DNA of 64,000 bases from Deltaproteobacteria bacterium (GTDB lineage: Bacteria > Myxococcota_A > Polyangia > DRWM01 > JAAZOP01). Shown piece by piece: positions 50,873-58,444 of the stretch; position 1 is the first letter of the stretch; each line of letters begins with the position of its first letter. The stretch is taken from assembly GCA_016218815.1 (NCBI GenBank), contig JACRCX010000084.1:31058-95057 (forward strand), read 5' to 3'. The position numbers were made by a program, and so were the translations under genes. The notes below the pieces were generated by a model. The model did not search any database. It saw only the letters and a program-made list of their open reading frames with translations, and was not told the origin of the DNA.

Positions 50873-50981
50873 CAAGTCCTCGATTGTCAGGCCGGCGCGG
50901 CGAGCGACCCTGGCCAGCATCTTCGGGCCAATCCGATCGGAGTCATGGAAGGCGAAGACCAGCCATCGGCCGTCCGGGTGA
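50625..50981 (+). pseudogene. Zn-ribbon protein, 3' truncated copy
   Basis: From GTG 50625 the first 83 codons match the intact Zn-ribbon gene at 51908, with CPRC, CNRC and CPAC motifs. After ~50872 the sequence is unrelated (KSSIVRPARRATL), because there the hicA 3' end begins on the other strand; the fourth CxxC and the C-terminal half are lost. The truncated frame continues by chance to 50981. Best read as a broken copy created by the duplication/hicBA junction. Confidence 0.75.
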
Positions 50982-51082
50982 CGGAGAACCCGGTGGCTGC
51001 CCGAACGACGAACTTCGACGAATCCTGCCCGTTGGATGGCCCGCACGAGGCGCCGAGCCGTCAACTCTGGAGGACGCCGCAC
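50867..51082 (-). CDS. hicA: HicA-type mRNA interferase toxin
   Basis: A 71-residue protein from GTG 51082, overlapping the end of hicB by 22 bases. It has the family's helix-strand order: LTARRLVRAIQRAGFVEVRR, then SGSHRVLRHPDGRW with the catalytic His of the GSH motif, then LARVARRAGLTIEDL. HicA is a double-stranded-RNA-binding-fold ribonuclease that cleaves mRNA; it is normally held inactive by HicB. Its stop codon (50867-50869) lies in the edge of the duplicated block, so the toxin 3' end sits exactly at a rearrangement junction. Confidence 0.87.
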   Translation of the reverse strand: MRRPPELTARRLVRAIQRAGFVEVRRSGSHRVLRHPDGRWLVFAFHDSDRIGPKMLARVARRAGLTIEDLR

Positions 51083-51315
51083 GACGGGACTTCCAGGCGC
51101 AGGCGGGCAACCGGTGGATCGGCCGGCGGCGACTCCCCCGCGGCGACCATGCCTTCGAGCACCTCGCAGGCAAGCCTGCGCACGGCCGCCAGCGCCCTCT
51201 CGCGCGTGACGCCGTACGCGATGCAACCCGGCAGCGCCAGAACGTCGGCGATCCACCGCCCGTCGGCTTCCCGTTCGAACTCCACCGTGTACTCCCGGAT
51301 CGTCGCGCGCTTCAT
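51061..51315 (-). CDS. hicB: HicB-type antitoxin
   Basis: An 84-residue protein from ATG 51315, with GGAGG just before it. It has the HicB partial-RNase-H-like fold: REYTVEFEREADGRWIADVL, LPGCIAYGVTRERALAAVRR, followed by a short C-terminal strand (ARLRLEVP) that may be the DNA- or toxin-binding part. No separate helix-turn-helix domain is visible. It is first in the hicB-hicA unit, so it would be made before or with the toxin. The upstream gap 51316-51370 contains a TTGACC on the minus strand. Confidence 0.85.
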   Translation of the reverse strand: MKRATIREYTVEFEREADGRWIADVLALPGCIAYGVTRERALAAVRRLACEVLEGMVAAGESPPADPPVARLRLEVPSCGVLQS

Positions 51316-51370
51316 CACCTCCAAGGATGGACTTCGCCGGGTTGTCGGTCAAGGTCCGTCGGCCAACTCC

Positions 51371-51448
51371 GGGACTCGCGGGCGAAGAACGCCGCAAGCA
51401 AGTCACGCTGAATCGCGGACAGACGGCTATCCGGGCGGGATGAGTCCT
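51371..51448 (-). pseudogene. AbiEii 5' fragment (decayed copy)
   Basis: Corresponds to codons 1-26 of the AbiEii-like gene at 50164 (SRPDSRLSAIQRDLLAAFFARES is recognisable, shown here only in that short form). The start ATG has been lost (CTGG in place of CATGG) and the fragment stops where hicB's upstream region begins. Not expressed as a toxin. Confidence 0.75.
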
Positions 51449-51783
51449 GGTCGGCGCCAACGCGATGAGGAAGTTCCAGAACGGGTTCTGCCGACCCAGC
51501 CGATCCTGCAAGCGGTGCCATCGGGACACGACGTCTTCCACCGTCGGGAACGCCCAGACGTCCGGGTAGCGCGCCTCGCGCAGGATGCGGCCAATCCAGA
51601 CCAGCCGCTGCTCCTCGTCCGCCTGCCGTAACCTCCTCCCAGTTCTCCGGCAGTCATCTGCGTGTCCCAGAGGAAGTAGGGGCGGAAGTCGTCGTCCGCA
51701 ATCGCGTCCGACTGCCCACCTTCTGGGCCCCGAGGGCCGCCAGCAGCTTCCAAGTCCGGGACGATGTCGACGTTGCCTTCCAC
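51427..51783 (-). pseudogene. AbiEii partner, frameshifted copy
   Basis: Aligned to the partner gene at 50142-50501, this copy has a one-base deletion near 51637 (CCTCCCAG for CCTCCGCAG) that shifts the frame inside the conserved MTxGEL region, plus further small indels at its 3' end. The downstream part of the family sequence (EARYPDVWAFPTVEDVVSRW) appears only in another frame. Confidence 0.75.
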
Positions 51784-51907
51784 GCTCCAGAGCGTGGACT
51801 CTCGCGACCGAGCCGTCCAGTTCGAGTCCACGGGTTGCGGGTTGCGATTCCACGGTGGAGCGGGAATCTGCAACTGCGGCGGGCCGCGGCGCGTTATCAT
51901 CGGGGGC

Positions 51908-52291
51908 GTGCGCAACCGCCGGCTCAACCCGATCCTCACCCCCGACGAGCTGGCCGAACTGTTCCCCGCCGCGCCCGGCGTCAAGTGCCCGAAGTGCGGC
52001 AAGCGGCCGCACTGGTTCGGAACCGATCCCGAGCACCCCCGGCGCCGGATCCACGCCTGCAACCGCTGCGGCATCCGCTTCGGCGACCGCTGCCCCGCCT
52101 GCGGCAAGGCCGACCTCCAGCTCGCCCGCACTTTCCGCCGCTCGCTCCGCTACCGCTGCCCCGCCTGCGGCTTGGTGAAGAAACGCCCCCTCGGCTGGGT
52201 CCAGAACCCGCCGCGCTACGACGAGACGCTCAACGCGTGGTTCGCCCTCAAGCTGACCAGGCGCCAGCGCGCGATCGAGGCGCTCTCGTGA
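51908..52291 (+). CDS. double Zn-ribbon protein
   Basis: A 127-residue protein from GTG 51908. Four CxxC pairs (Cys27/30, 51/54, 62/65, 84/87: CPKC, CNRC, CPAC, CPAC) indicate two zinc ribbons, with basic segments between (EHPRRRIHA, LARTFRRSLRYR) and a C-terminal YDETLNAWFALKLTRRQR helix that looks nucleic-acid-binding. It is divergent from the AbiEii partner. Its stop overlaps a GTG for a downstream frame. No family name recalled; a nucleic-acid-associated regulator is inferred. The broken copy is at 50625. Confidence 0.7.
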   Translation: MRNRRLNPILTPDELAELFPAAPGVKCPKCGKRPHWFGTDPEHPRRRIHACNRCGIRFGDRCPACGKADLQLARTFRRSLRYRCPACGLVKKRPLGWVQNPPRYDETLNAWFALKLTRRQRAIEALS

Positions 52292-52548
52292 GCCGGCCGA
52301 CGCCGCTGCTCCGGGCCTTCGGCCCGGTGCTCCCGGTGTTGCGCGAGATGCACGCGGCGGGCATGCGCTTTCTCGTCGCCGGCGCCCGCGCCGGCGTAGG
52401 GACCCGCGAAAGGACGCCCCGCCACGAGGGCCGACTTCCGGCCGTGGAGGGCCGTCCGGGGGTCGCTGCAGGTCCCGTCGCTTGTCATCCCGGGGCACAG
52501 GGGAACCGCCTGGACGGGGTGGTTGACGCTTTCTCACCACATGAATAG
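52288..52548 (+). pseudogene. nucleotidyltransferase N-terminal fragment
   Basis: GTG 52288 overlaps the Zn-ribbon stop. The first ~35 residues read LLRAFGPVLPVLREMHAAGM followed by RFLVAG, the start of MNT/AbiEii-like nucleotidyltransferases (LxxLxxAGVRFLVVGG). After that the frame degenerates (GTRERTPRHEGRLPAVEG) with no DxD motif. It is best read as a truncated gene, cut by the DNA that carries mqsRA. Confidence 0.45.
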
Positions 52549-52561
52549 TATCACCACGTGA
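52523..52561 (+). promoter_or_regulatory. mqsRA promoter with direct-repeat operator candidate
   Basis: TTGACG (52523-52528), a 17-base spacer, then TAGTAT (52546-52551): a good sigma-70 type pair. TCACCACATGA (52533-52543) and TCACCACGTGA (52551-52561) form an 11-bp direct repeat with one mismatch, 18 bp apart, overlapping spacer and start. This is the expected place for antitoxin autoregulation. Confidence 0.55.
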
Positions 52562-52579
52562 TGGAGGACCGGAACACGG

Positions 52580-52912
52580 ATGCCCGGTCGGCTTCGCGAA
52601 GTGCTGAGACGGGTTCGAGCACTGGCCGTGGCGGGGAGCGTGCGGTTCACGCACAAGGCGCTGTGCGAGTTGGCGGAGCTCGACCTGGGCCTGGACGAGA
52701 CCGACGCGTGTCGCATCCTCGCCGGACTGACGACCGGAGACGCGGTCGGGCGAGCGGCCTCGGATCTCACGGGCGAATGGTTGCACGTATCCAAGCCGCG
52801 GGTCGGCGGGACCGTGCTGTACGTGAAGCTGGTGCTGCGCGCGGACTGCGTGGTCGTTTCGTTCCACCAGGAGGTGGAGGATGACGAAGAAAACGGCGGG
52901 GGCCAGGGGTGA
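52580..52912 (+). CDS. mqsR: MqsR-type toxin
   Basis: A 110-residue protein from ATG 52580. It follows the MqsR/RelE-fold pattern: SVRFTHKALCELAELDLGLD, then DACRILAGLTTGDAV, HVSKPRVGGTVLYVKLVL, ending in CVVVSFHQE. MqsR is a GCU-type mRNA interferase. It overlaps the antitoxin gene by 32 bases, toxin first, as in mqsRA of other bacteria. The YgiT-type partner immediately downstream strengthens the call. Confidence 0.85.
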   Translation: MPGRLREVLRRVRALAVAGSVRFTHKALCELAELDLGLDETDACRILAGLTTGDAVGRAASDLTGEWLHVSKPRVGGTVLYVKLVLRADCVVVSFHQEVEDDEENGGGQG

Positions 52913-53351
52913 TGCAGTACGGTCGCGCCGGGGGCGTGCCCTCCCCGCGAACGCCTGTCCGGCGTGTGGCACCACCATGCGCGAGAAAAAGGGGCCCCTG
53001 CGGTTGCCGGTCAACGGCGAGGAGATCACGGTGCCCGACGCCGGCCACCTCGCCTGTCCGGCGTGCAAGGAGGTGGTGCTGCGCCTGGACGAATCGCGCC
53101 GGTTGCGGGAGCGCGCCATCGCCCTCTACCGCGAGAAGTACCACCTGCTGTCGGCGGACGAGATTCGGTCGCTGCGCCGGCGTTTCGGCTTGACCCAGGG
53201 GGCCCTGGCGCGCCTGCTTCGGCTGGGCGGAAACACCATGTCGCGCTGGGAGTCCGGGCGGAACGTACAGACCGCAGCGATGGACGTGCTGCTCCGCCTC
53301 ATCCGCGACTTGCCGGGGAGCATCGAGTACCTCCGGGGTCGCGCCGCATAG
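52881..53351 (+). CDS. mqsA: MqsA-type antitoxin (YgiT zinc finger + HTH)
   Basis: A 156-residue protein; GGAGGTGGAGG precedes ATG 52881. The N-terminal zinc finger has CPACGTTMREKKG and LACPACKEVVL (two CxxC pairs), followed by LDESRRLRERAI. The C-terminal HTH domain is XRE-like: IRSLRRRFGLTQGALARLLR then GNTMSRWESGR. It would bind and neutralise the MqsR-like toxin and repress the operon through the operator upstream. Confidence 0.9.
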   Translation: MTKKTAGARGDAVRSRRGRALPANACPACGTTMREKKGPLRLPVNGEEITVPDAGHLACPACKEVVLRLDESRRLRERAIALYREKYHLLSADEIRSLRRRFGLTQGALARLLRLGGNTMSRWESGRNVQTAAMDVLLRLIRDLPGSIEYLRGRAA

Positions 53352-53408
53352 CCGCCAGCCTTCGGCCGCCGCTTTCGGTTACGCCGCGTCGAAGACCGGC
53401 AGCGGGAG

Positions 53409-56400
53409 ATGGAACCGGCCCTCCGCTGCCCAGCACATCCGCGGCAGGCTGGGATTCGACACGATGCAACGCGGACGGGGCTCGTCTCGACGGCGTCAGG
53501 CTCTAGTCGCGCTTCGCCGTCGCCGCGACCGGGGAGAACACATCGATCGTCGAGAGGACCTCTCCCCGCGGCCGGTGACCGCGGCCGCTGCGGCCGGTTC
53601 GAGGGCCACGACGCGTCCGACAGCGATCTGCGGGCCATGCTGTCCACCTCCGCAACCTGGTACGCCGAGTTCGGCGTGATCCACACGGCGACCGATCCGT
53701 CGGGGCTCACGACCGCCGTCGAGCTGGACAACCTCGGACGGTCGATCAGGGTGTACGGTCCGGGCTGTCCCGAGCCCAAGGCCGCGATCGAGTACCACCT
53801 CGGCACGCCGGTTTCCTACGTCCACACCCGGACGAACGAGACCTGCGAGCCGTCGAGCGCCGGCGCGGTGAGCGGCGACGCCATGGAAGCGTACGCCTGG
53901 GTCGATGGCCTGGGCCGTGGCCGGGCCGCCGTCTCCGAGGGCTCGCCCTCCGATGGCCTCGCCGGCATCTTGACCGGCGTCCAGGTTTTCGACTCGAAAG
54001 GCGCTGTCCAGCGCGCCTACCTCCCCTGCGACACCACGTTCCCGCCCGTTTCCGGAACGACCGCTCTGCCGCTCTGCCGTTCTACCGCTCGCCCCCTCCA
54101 CGCCGCCTCGTCGTACGACGCCTTCGGGCGCGTCGTGCGCGCCTGGACGACCGACGGTACGCAGGTCGTGGCCACGCGCTACGGTGCGCTGGTCACGGAC
54201 GTCTGGGATGCCGGCGATCTGGCGCCGGGGATCTACCACGCCACGCCGGCGACGACGTACGTGGACGGCCTGGGCCGGACCGTGCGCACCGTCGAGCGGA
54301 ACGGCGAGCCTGCCCGCCGAAGCCCCCCCGGGGGCGAAGGCGGGACATTCGCCACCGCTTTGCGGTACAACTCCCTTGGAGCGGTCGTGGAGATGCAGCG
54401 CGGCGAGGTCAGCGGCACGGAGCGGTGGAGCGACTTCCGCCCCGGGCTGTCCGTCGTCAAGACGCAGCGCTACGACACCCTCGGCCGCCGCATCGAGAAC
54501 CACGACCCCGACGCCGGCCTCTACCGCTACTCGTTCGATCCGCTCGACCGGCTCGTTTCCACGATGGACGCGCGCGGGACCGTCAACCGCTACTGGTACG
54601 ACCGCGGCGGCAGGCTTGCCGCCGAAGATCTGGGCGGCGATGTGCCGTACGAGGCCGCCTCGTGGGCGACCCTCGGCGGTACCGCGGCTTCCACCTGTGA
54701 CCTGGACGAAGACGGCCTACCCTCGCCGGCGAGGCCGCGCTGCTTCGACGTGCTCTACGGCTTCGACCTGCCCTTCGCGCGGGCAGGAGCGGCGTGGGAG
54801 AGCGCGCTGGAGCCCGGGCAGGGCCCCTTGGCCGGGCGGCCGTCGTGGACGAAGGACCGTGCGGGCACCGTCGTCCTCGGCTACGACGACCACGGCTGGG
54901 CGGTGTGGTCGGCGCGGCAGTTCCATCCCGACTGGAGCCGTGGCTACCCGTCGCGCTCGACGTTCGACGAGGTGCAGCGGCTCCTGACCGAGGTTCATGC
55001 CGACGGCTCGCAGTTCGACTTCCAGTACACCTCGCGTGGCCTCCTGTGGCGGGTCGACTTCGAGGAAGACGTCCCGGACCCCGACGGTACCGGGACGATT
55101 CGGGCGTCGCGGCCGCTCATCCGCCGGACGGAGTACGACGTCCAGGCCCGGCGGGTCGAGGTCGAATACGGCGATCGGCTCTGCGTGCTCGACGGCGGCG
55201 CCGAAGCCTGCGACCCGCTGGATCCGCCGCCCGACCATACCTGCGAGTGCCCGGAGTACGACGCGTCGAGCGGCACCGTCGAGACGTACGCCTACGACAG
55301 CCGCCAGCGCCTCGCGCGCAAGCAGGCCGTGCGCTCGGACGACTTCGTGGTCCTGGACTACCGCTACTCCTACGACGTCGCCTCCAACATCGTGCGCCTC
55401 GACGACGAGCGGCTGGCAGCCTCCGAGGAGCCGTGGGCCCTCGATGATTTCGTCCCGTGCGACATGGAGTTCTCCTATGATGCGCTCGGACGGTCGACGC
55501 GGGCGGAGCCGATCTACCGCGAGGCGCAGCCGCAGCGGGTCGGCGAGCAGACCTGGTCGTTCGACGCGTTGGGCTCCATGCTCACGTGGAACGACGACGT
55601 CGGCCACTTCTACGGCTGGTCGCTGGGCGACATCCAGAACGGGCTCCAGCGGCTGCGCGCGTGCGACCCGGCCGCGCCGTTGCCGCAGGACCGCTGCGAC
55701 CCGGGACTCGGGCCGTTGCCGCGGCAGGGCGGGGTGGACACCGGCTGTCCGCTGGATGCCCTGGACCGCTGCGTGCCGGCCTCCCACGTTCGCGCATCCT
55801 CGTCCCCCGCGCCGAACGCGCTCTACGCGGCGACGGGGCCCGACGGTGACACCTTGCGGGCGTACTACGACGCCGCGGGCAACATGATGGCGCTGGTGGT
55901 GCACCGTCCCCAGGGCTGTGGCCGCGAGGACGATTCCGATCCGACCCACGCTGCCGCCGGCGGCCCCGATGGATCCGGTTGTCGGGAGGGCGCCGACTTC
56001 CGTCTGCTGTTCGCCTGGGACGAGGTCGGCAACATGCTTGCCGTCGAGCGCCAGAGGCTCGAGCCGCGGTGGAGCTGCGACGCTGCAGGAGGCGGGATCG
56101 CGATCCAGCCCGCCGAGCGCGAGGAGTATCTGGGCCCCGAGGGCGAGTCCGGCCGGGCCACGCACGAGTGGTGTCCCGTGGCTCGTGTCGAGAGCGCGTA
56201 CGACTTCGGCGGGCAGCGCCGGATGAAGCACGAGGCGACGCTGGTCTACGAGGACCGGGACCGTTGGCCGGCGGGCTGGTCGCTGTACGTGAGCGCGTCC
56301 TTCGAGGTCCGCGAGGCGCGCCGCGAGCTGGATGGCACGTACCAGGACGGCCTGGCCGCGCGCTACCTCTGGAACGAAGCCGGCATCCTCTTCGAGCTGG

Positions 56401-57677
56401 ACGCCGACGTGTCCCCGCAGGGCGCCCCGATGCCCAAGAGCCGCCTCACGCTCACCAACCAGCTCGGCTCCGCCTCGTCGGTGCTCGACCCCGAGACGGG
56501 CGGCCTCTCTGCCATCCTCAGCCAGCTTCCCTACGGCGCCGAGGAGCAGACCCTCCCGCGGCTGGACCCCGGCGATGCCGGCGCCTTCGCGCCCCGGTAC
56601 GAGTTCACGGGGAAGGAGAGGGATCGGGGGGTGGGGCTGGTGTACTTCGGGGCGAGGTCTCTGGTACCGCAACTCGCACGATGGACATCCGCCGACCCGT
56701 TCGCCACGGCCAGGCCCCTGGCATCCGCGGAGACGAACCCGTTCGCATTCAGCTTATCCAATCCCGTTCGGGTACGAGACCCCAACGGACTCGACAATGT
56801 TGCAGTTTTCTCGACGTTTTCCGAACCGGGTGACGTCCGAACGTCGACCCAAGTTGCGGAGACATATGCAGTTCGGCTACGCGCGGCGCCGTTCCCGGAG
56901 GACAGAGTCGTGTCGACAGCACATGTCGAGTCCGCTGATGCTCTTCGAGACGTTCTACCCCACACCGACCCCAGCACGGGTGGCATACTCCCAGGACTTG
57001 TCGATCCCACTCATGGTCCGCTCACTGAAGCGGATGTCTTCCACCACGGAAACTGGGAGCATCTCATCGGCTTCAACCCCACGCAAGGTGCGGTGTCCAC
57101 AACGGGAGGCGTCATCGACCCCAAGTCGGTGCTTCGGCTTCCTATTCCCAGTTCGTACCCCGGACTGATAGCGCCCGACCCGATCTTCCGCATGTGGGGA
57201 TGCAATGTTGGAGCGGACCCGACCACGGGGGCCATTTCGGAGTCGCTGCGAGAGTTCTCCCGGGTCAACGACGAGTGGACGGTGCAAGCCGCAAGCCTCA
57301 AGACCGTAAACGCGTTTCAGCCCATCGCCATCGATGGACTGCTGGAGATGGAGGAGGCGACCCTATTCCACGGTTTCATCGTCGCTTCGTACAACCAGAA
57401 GGCCGCGGATCTGCTCAGCGCGAATGGCCAGGACAATTTGGCCAGACTGTGGTCGCAGTACAAGGACGTGGTTCAGCCTTTCGTCGAGTGCAAAGCGGGG
57501 GATTGCTACTTCGTTGCTCCGACCATTCGCGAAGGCCGCTGGTATTCGCAGCGCAGACTGGCCGCTACCAACTCGTTCGACGCGCTGCGCGAAGCGATCG
57601 GCAACCGCCAGTACGAAATGGAGCAGGAGCGCGCAGCGCAACAGCAGGAGTCTTGTAGTGGCGGCCTGTGCCTCTGA
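53409..57677 (+). CDS. RHS/YD-repeat polymorphic toxin, N-terminally shortened
   Basis: A 1422-codon frame from ATG 53409; the first ~90 codons look like out-of-frame or degraded sequence and the signal/export region of a full RHS protein is missing, so the true start is unknown. From ~residue 90 on there are YD repeats (GLTTAVELDNLGRSIRVYG, RYDTLGRRIENHD, YSYDVASNIVRLDDE). The RHS core ends with RYEFTGKERDRGVGLVYFGA, RSLVPQLARWTSADPF and NPFAFSLSNPVRVRDPNGLD (to residue ~1128). The last ~294 residues are an unrelated tail with HHG (1212-1214) and GCNVG (Cys1265), a candidate toxin domain. Confidence 0.8.
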   Translation: MEPALRCPAHPRQAGIRHDATRTGLVSTASGSSRASPSPRPGRTHRSSRGPLPAAGDRGRCGRFEGHDASDSDLRAMLSTSATWYAEFGVIHTATDPSGLTTAVELDNLGRSIRVYGPGCPEPKAAIEYHLGTPVSYVHTRTNETCEPSSAGAVSGDAMEAYAWVDGLGRGRAAVSEGSPSDGLAGILTGVQVFDSKGAVQRAYLPCDTTFPPVSGTTALPLCRSTARPLHAASSYDAFGRVVRAWTTDGTQVVATRYGALVTDVWDAGDLAPGIYHATPATTYVDGLGRTVRTVERNGEPARRSPPGGEGGTFATALRYNSLGAVVEMQRGEVSGTERWSDFRPGLSVVKTQRYDTLGRRIENHDPDAGLYRYSFDPLDRLVSTMDARGTVNRYWYDRGGRLAAEDLGGDVPYEAASWATLGGTAASTCDLDEDGLPSPARPRCFDVLYGFDLPFARAGAAWESALEPGQGPLAGRPSWTKDRAGTVVLGYDDHGWAVWSARQFHPDWSRGYPSRSTFDEVQRLLTEVHADGSQFDFQYTSRGLLWRVDFEEDVPDPDGTGTIRASRPLIRRTEYDVQARRVEVEYGDRLCVLDGGAEACDPLDPPPDHTCECPEYDASSGTVETYAYDSRQRLARKQAVRSDDFVVLDYRYSYDVASNIVRLDDERLAASEEPWALDDFVPCDMEFSYDALGRSTRAEPIYREAQPQRVGEQTWSFDALGSMLTWNDDVGHFYGWSLGDIQNGLQRLRACDPAAPLPQDRCDPGLGPLPRQGGVDTGCPLDALDRCVPASHVRASSSPAPNALYAATGPDGDTLRAYYDAAGNMMALVVHRPQGCGREDDSDPTHAAAGGPDGSGCREGADFRLLFAWDEVGNMLAVERQRLEPRWSCDAAGGGIAIQPAEREEYLGPEGESGRATHEWCPVARVESAYDFGGQRRMKHEATLVYEDRDRWPAGWSLYVSASFEVREARRELDGTYQDGLAARYLWNEAGILFELDADVSPQGAPMPKSRLTLTNQLGSASSVLDPETGGLSAILSQLPYGAEEQTLPRLDPGDAGAFAPRYEFTGKERDRGVGLVYFGARSLVPQLARWTSADPFATARPLASAETNPFAFSLSNPVRVRDPNGLDNVAVFSTFSEPGDVRTSTQVAETYAVRLRAAPFPEDRVVSTAHVESADALRDVLPHTDPSTGGILPGLVDPTHGPLTEADVFHHGNWEHLIGFNPTQGAVSTTGGVIDPKSVLRLPIPSSYPGLIAPDPIFRMWGCNVGADPTTGAISESLREFSRVNDEWTVQAASLKTVNAFQPIAIDGLLEMEEATLFHGFIVASYNQKAADLLSANGQDNLARLWSQYKDVVQPFVECKAGDCYFVAPTIREGRWYSQRRLAATNSFDALREAIGNRQYEMEQERAAQQQESCSGGLCL

Positions 57678-57717
57678 CGGGTCGCCGGCACACCGCGCAC
57701 CTCGAACTTCATCGTGG

Positions 57718-58143
57718 TTGCGACGAATTTGTCGGTCCGCGGCCACGTCCGCCGCCCTCATCGGTTTCGCGGCGCCGATGGCAATCGCGGCGGTCGGTTC
57801 GACAAGTTGCGGCGCCGACGGATCGCGCGTTTCTATTCCGCCTGGCGTCATTACCGTAGCGGAGTACCGCGAATTTCTGAGTTCTGGCCGCATCTCCGAT
57901 GAGCCAAGTCGGACGTGGCGCGTGATCGGGCGGGCGTTTGGTCTTGGGGGCAACAGTACGGTCTTCTTCCTGGGGGTGGGCGGCGCGAGTGTCGTTGTCG
58001 AGAAGTGGCGGTGCGGGCTATTCCAAACACGAAACTACCTTGAACTCAGCGACGGAGACATCGTCGTGGTCTCCGGTCCGAGCACTGGGTCAGGCTGGCT
58101 GTGCGGCGAGCGAGTAGACGTGGTCGTCAGCGCGCGGCCGTGA
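57718..58143 (+). CDS. candidate immunity lipoprotein for the RHS toxin
   Basis: The only in-frame start before a lipoprotein-like signal (ATSAALIGFAAPMAIAAVGS then TSC) is TTG 57718, 41 bp after the RHS stop; the start is uncertain. The ~110-residue mature part is beta-rich (TWRVIGRAFGLGGNSTVFFLG, GASVVVEKWRCGLF). The position directly after an RHS tail, small size and lower GC fit an immunity protein. No homologue is recognised. The following 300 bp (58144-58444) hold no gene I can support. Confidence 0.5.
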   Translation: MRRICRSAATSAALIGFAAPMAIAAVGSTSCGADGSRVSIPPGVITVAEYREFLSSGRISDEPSRTWRVIGRAFGLGGNSTVFFLGVGGASVVVEKWRCGLFQTRNYLELSDGDIVVVSGPSTGSGWLCGERVDVVVSARP

Positions 58144-58405
58144 TGGGGCTGGAGGTCCTCAACCGACCGCGGGTGGTGGGCAGCGGCGGATTGGGAGCCC
58201 GACGGGGGAACCGAGCCGGGCGGGGGAGGCAACCCCACGAACGCGACTTCGGACCGGCCCGAACAGCGACCGAACCTTCGCCCCGACCGGACCATGAGCT
58301 CCCGCCCGACGAAGCGAAGAGATCTCCGTTTCAGACGTCGCCGGTCTCGGCGACCGCCGCACCGAATGCCTGCTGCTCGACACCTTGCCACAGTCGATGC
58401 CAAAG

Positions 58406-58444
58406 TTGATTGTGTTTTGTGGATCTAGATACTAAAACTACACC
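58406..58444 (+). promoter_or_regulatory. promoter of the AAA/DUF4143 ATPase gene
   Basis: TTGATT (58406-58411) and GATACT (58428-58433) are 16 bases apart in an AT-rich island. An ATCTAGAT palindrome overlaps the -10 side. Transcription would begin only a few bases before ATG 58445, giving a nearly leaderless mRNA. Confidence 0.45.

Larger units (their letters stand above)
51371..52156. repeat. direct duplication, copy 2 (~786 bp)
   Basis: Second copy of 50086-50872. In contrast to copy 1, the toxin 5' end and partner are decayed while the Zn-ribbon gene is intact. This reciprocal preservation fits duplication followed by loss of one functional gene in each copy. Confidence 0.85.

Noticed and set aside
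54717..56672. 651-codon minus-strand frame antisense to the RHS gene
   Set aside because: RHS repeats are conserved on the plus strand; this is frame shadow.
58144..58444. Additional small gene between the immunity candidate and the ATPase
   Set aside because: Possible frames are short and Arg/Pro-rich without ribosome-binding sites; only the ATPase promoter is supported.
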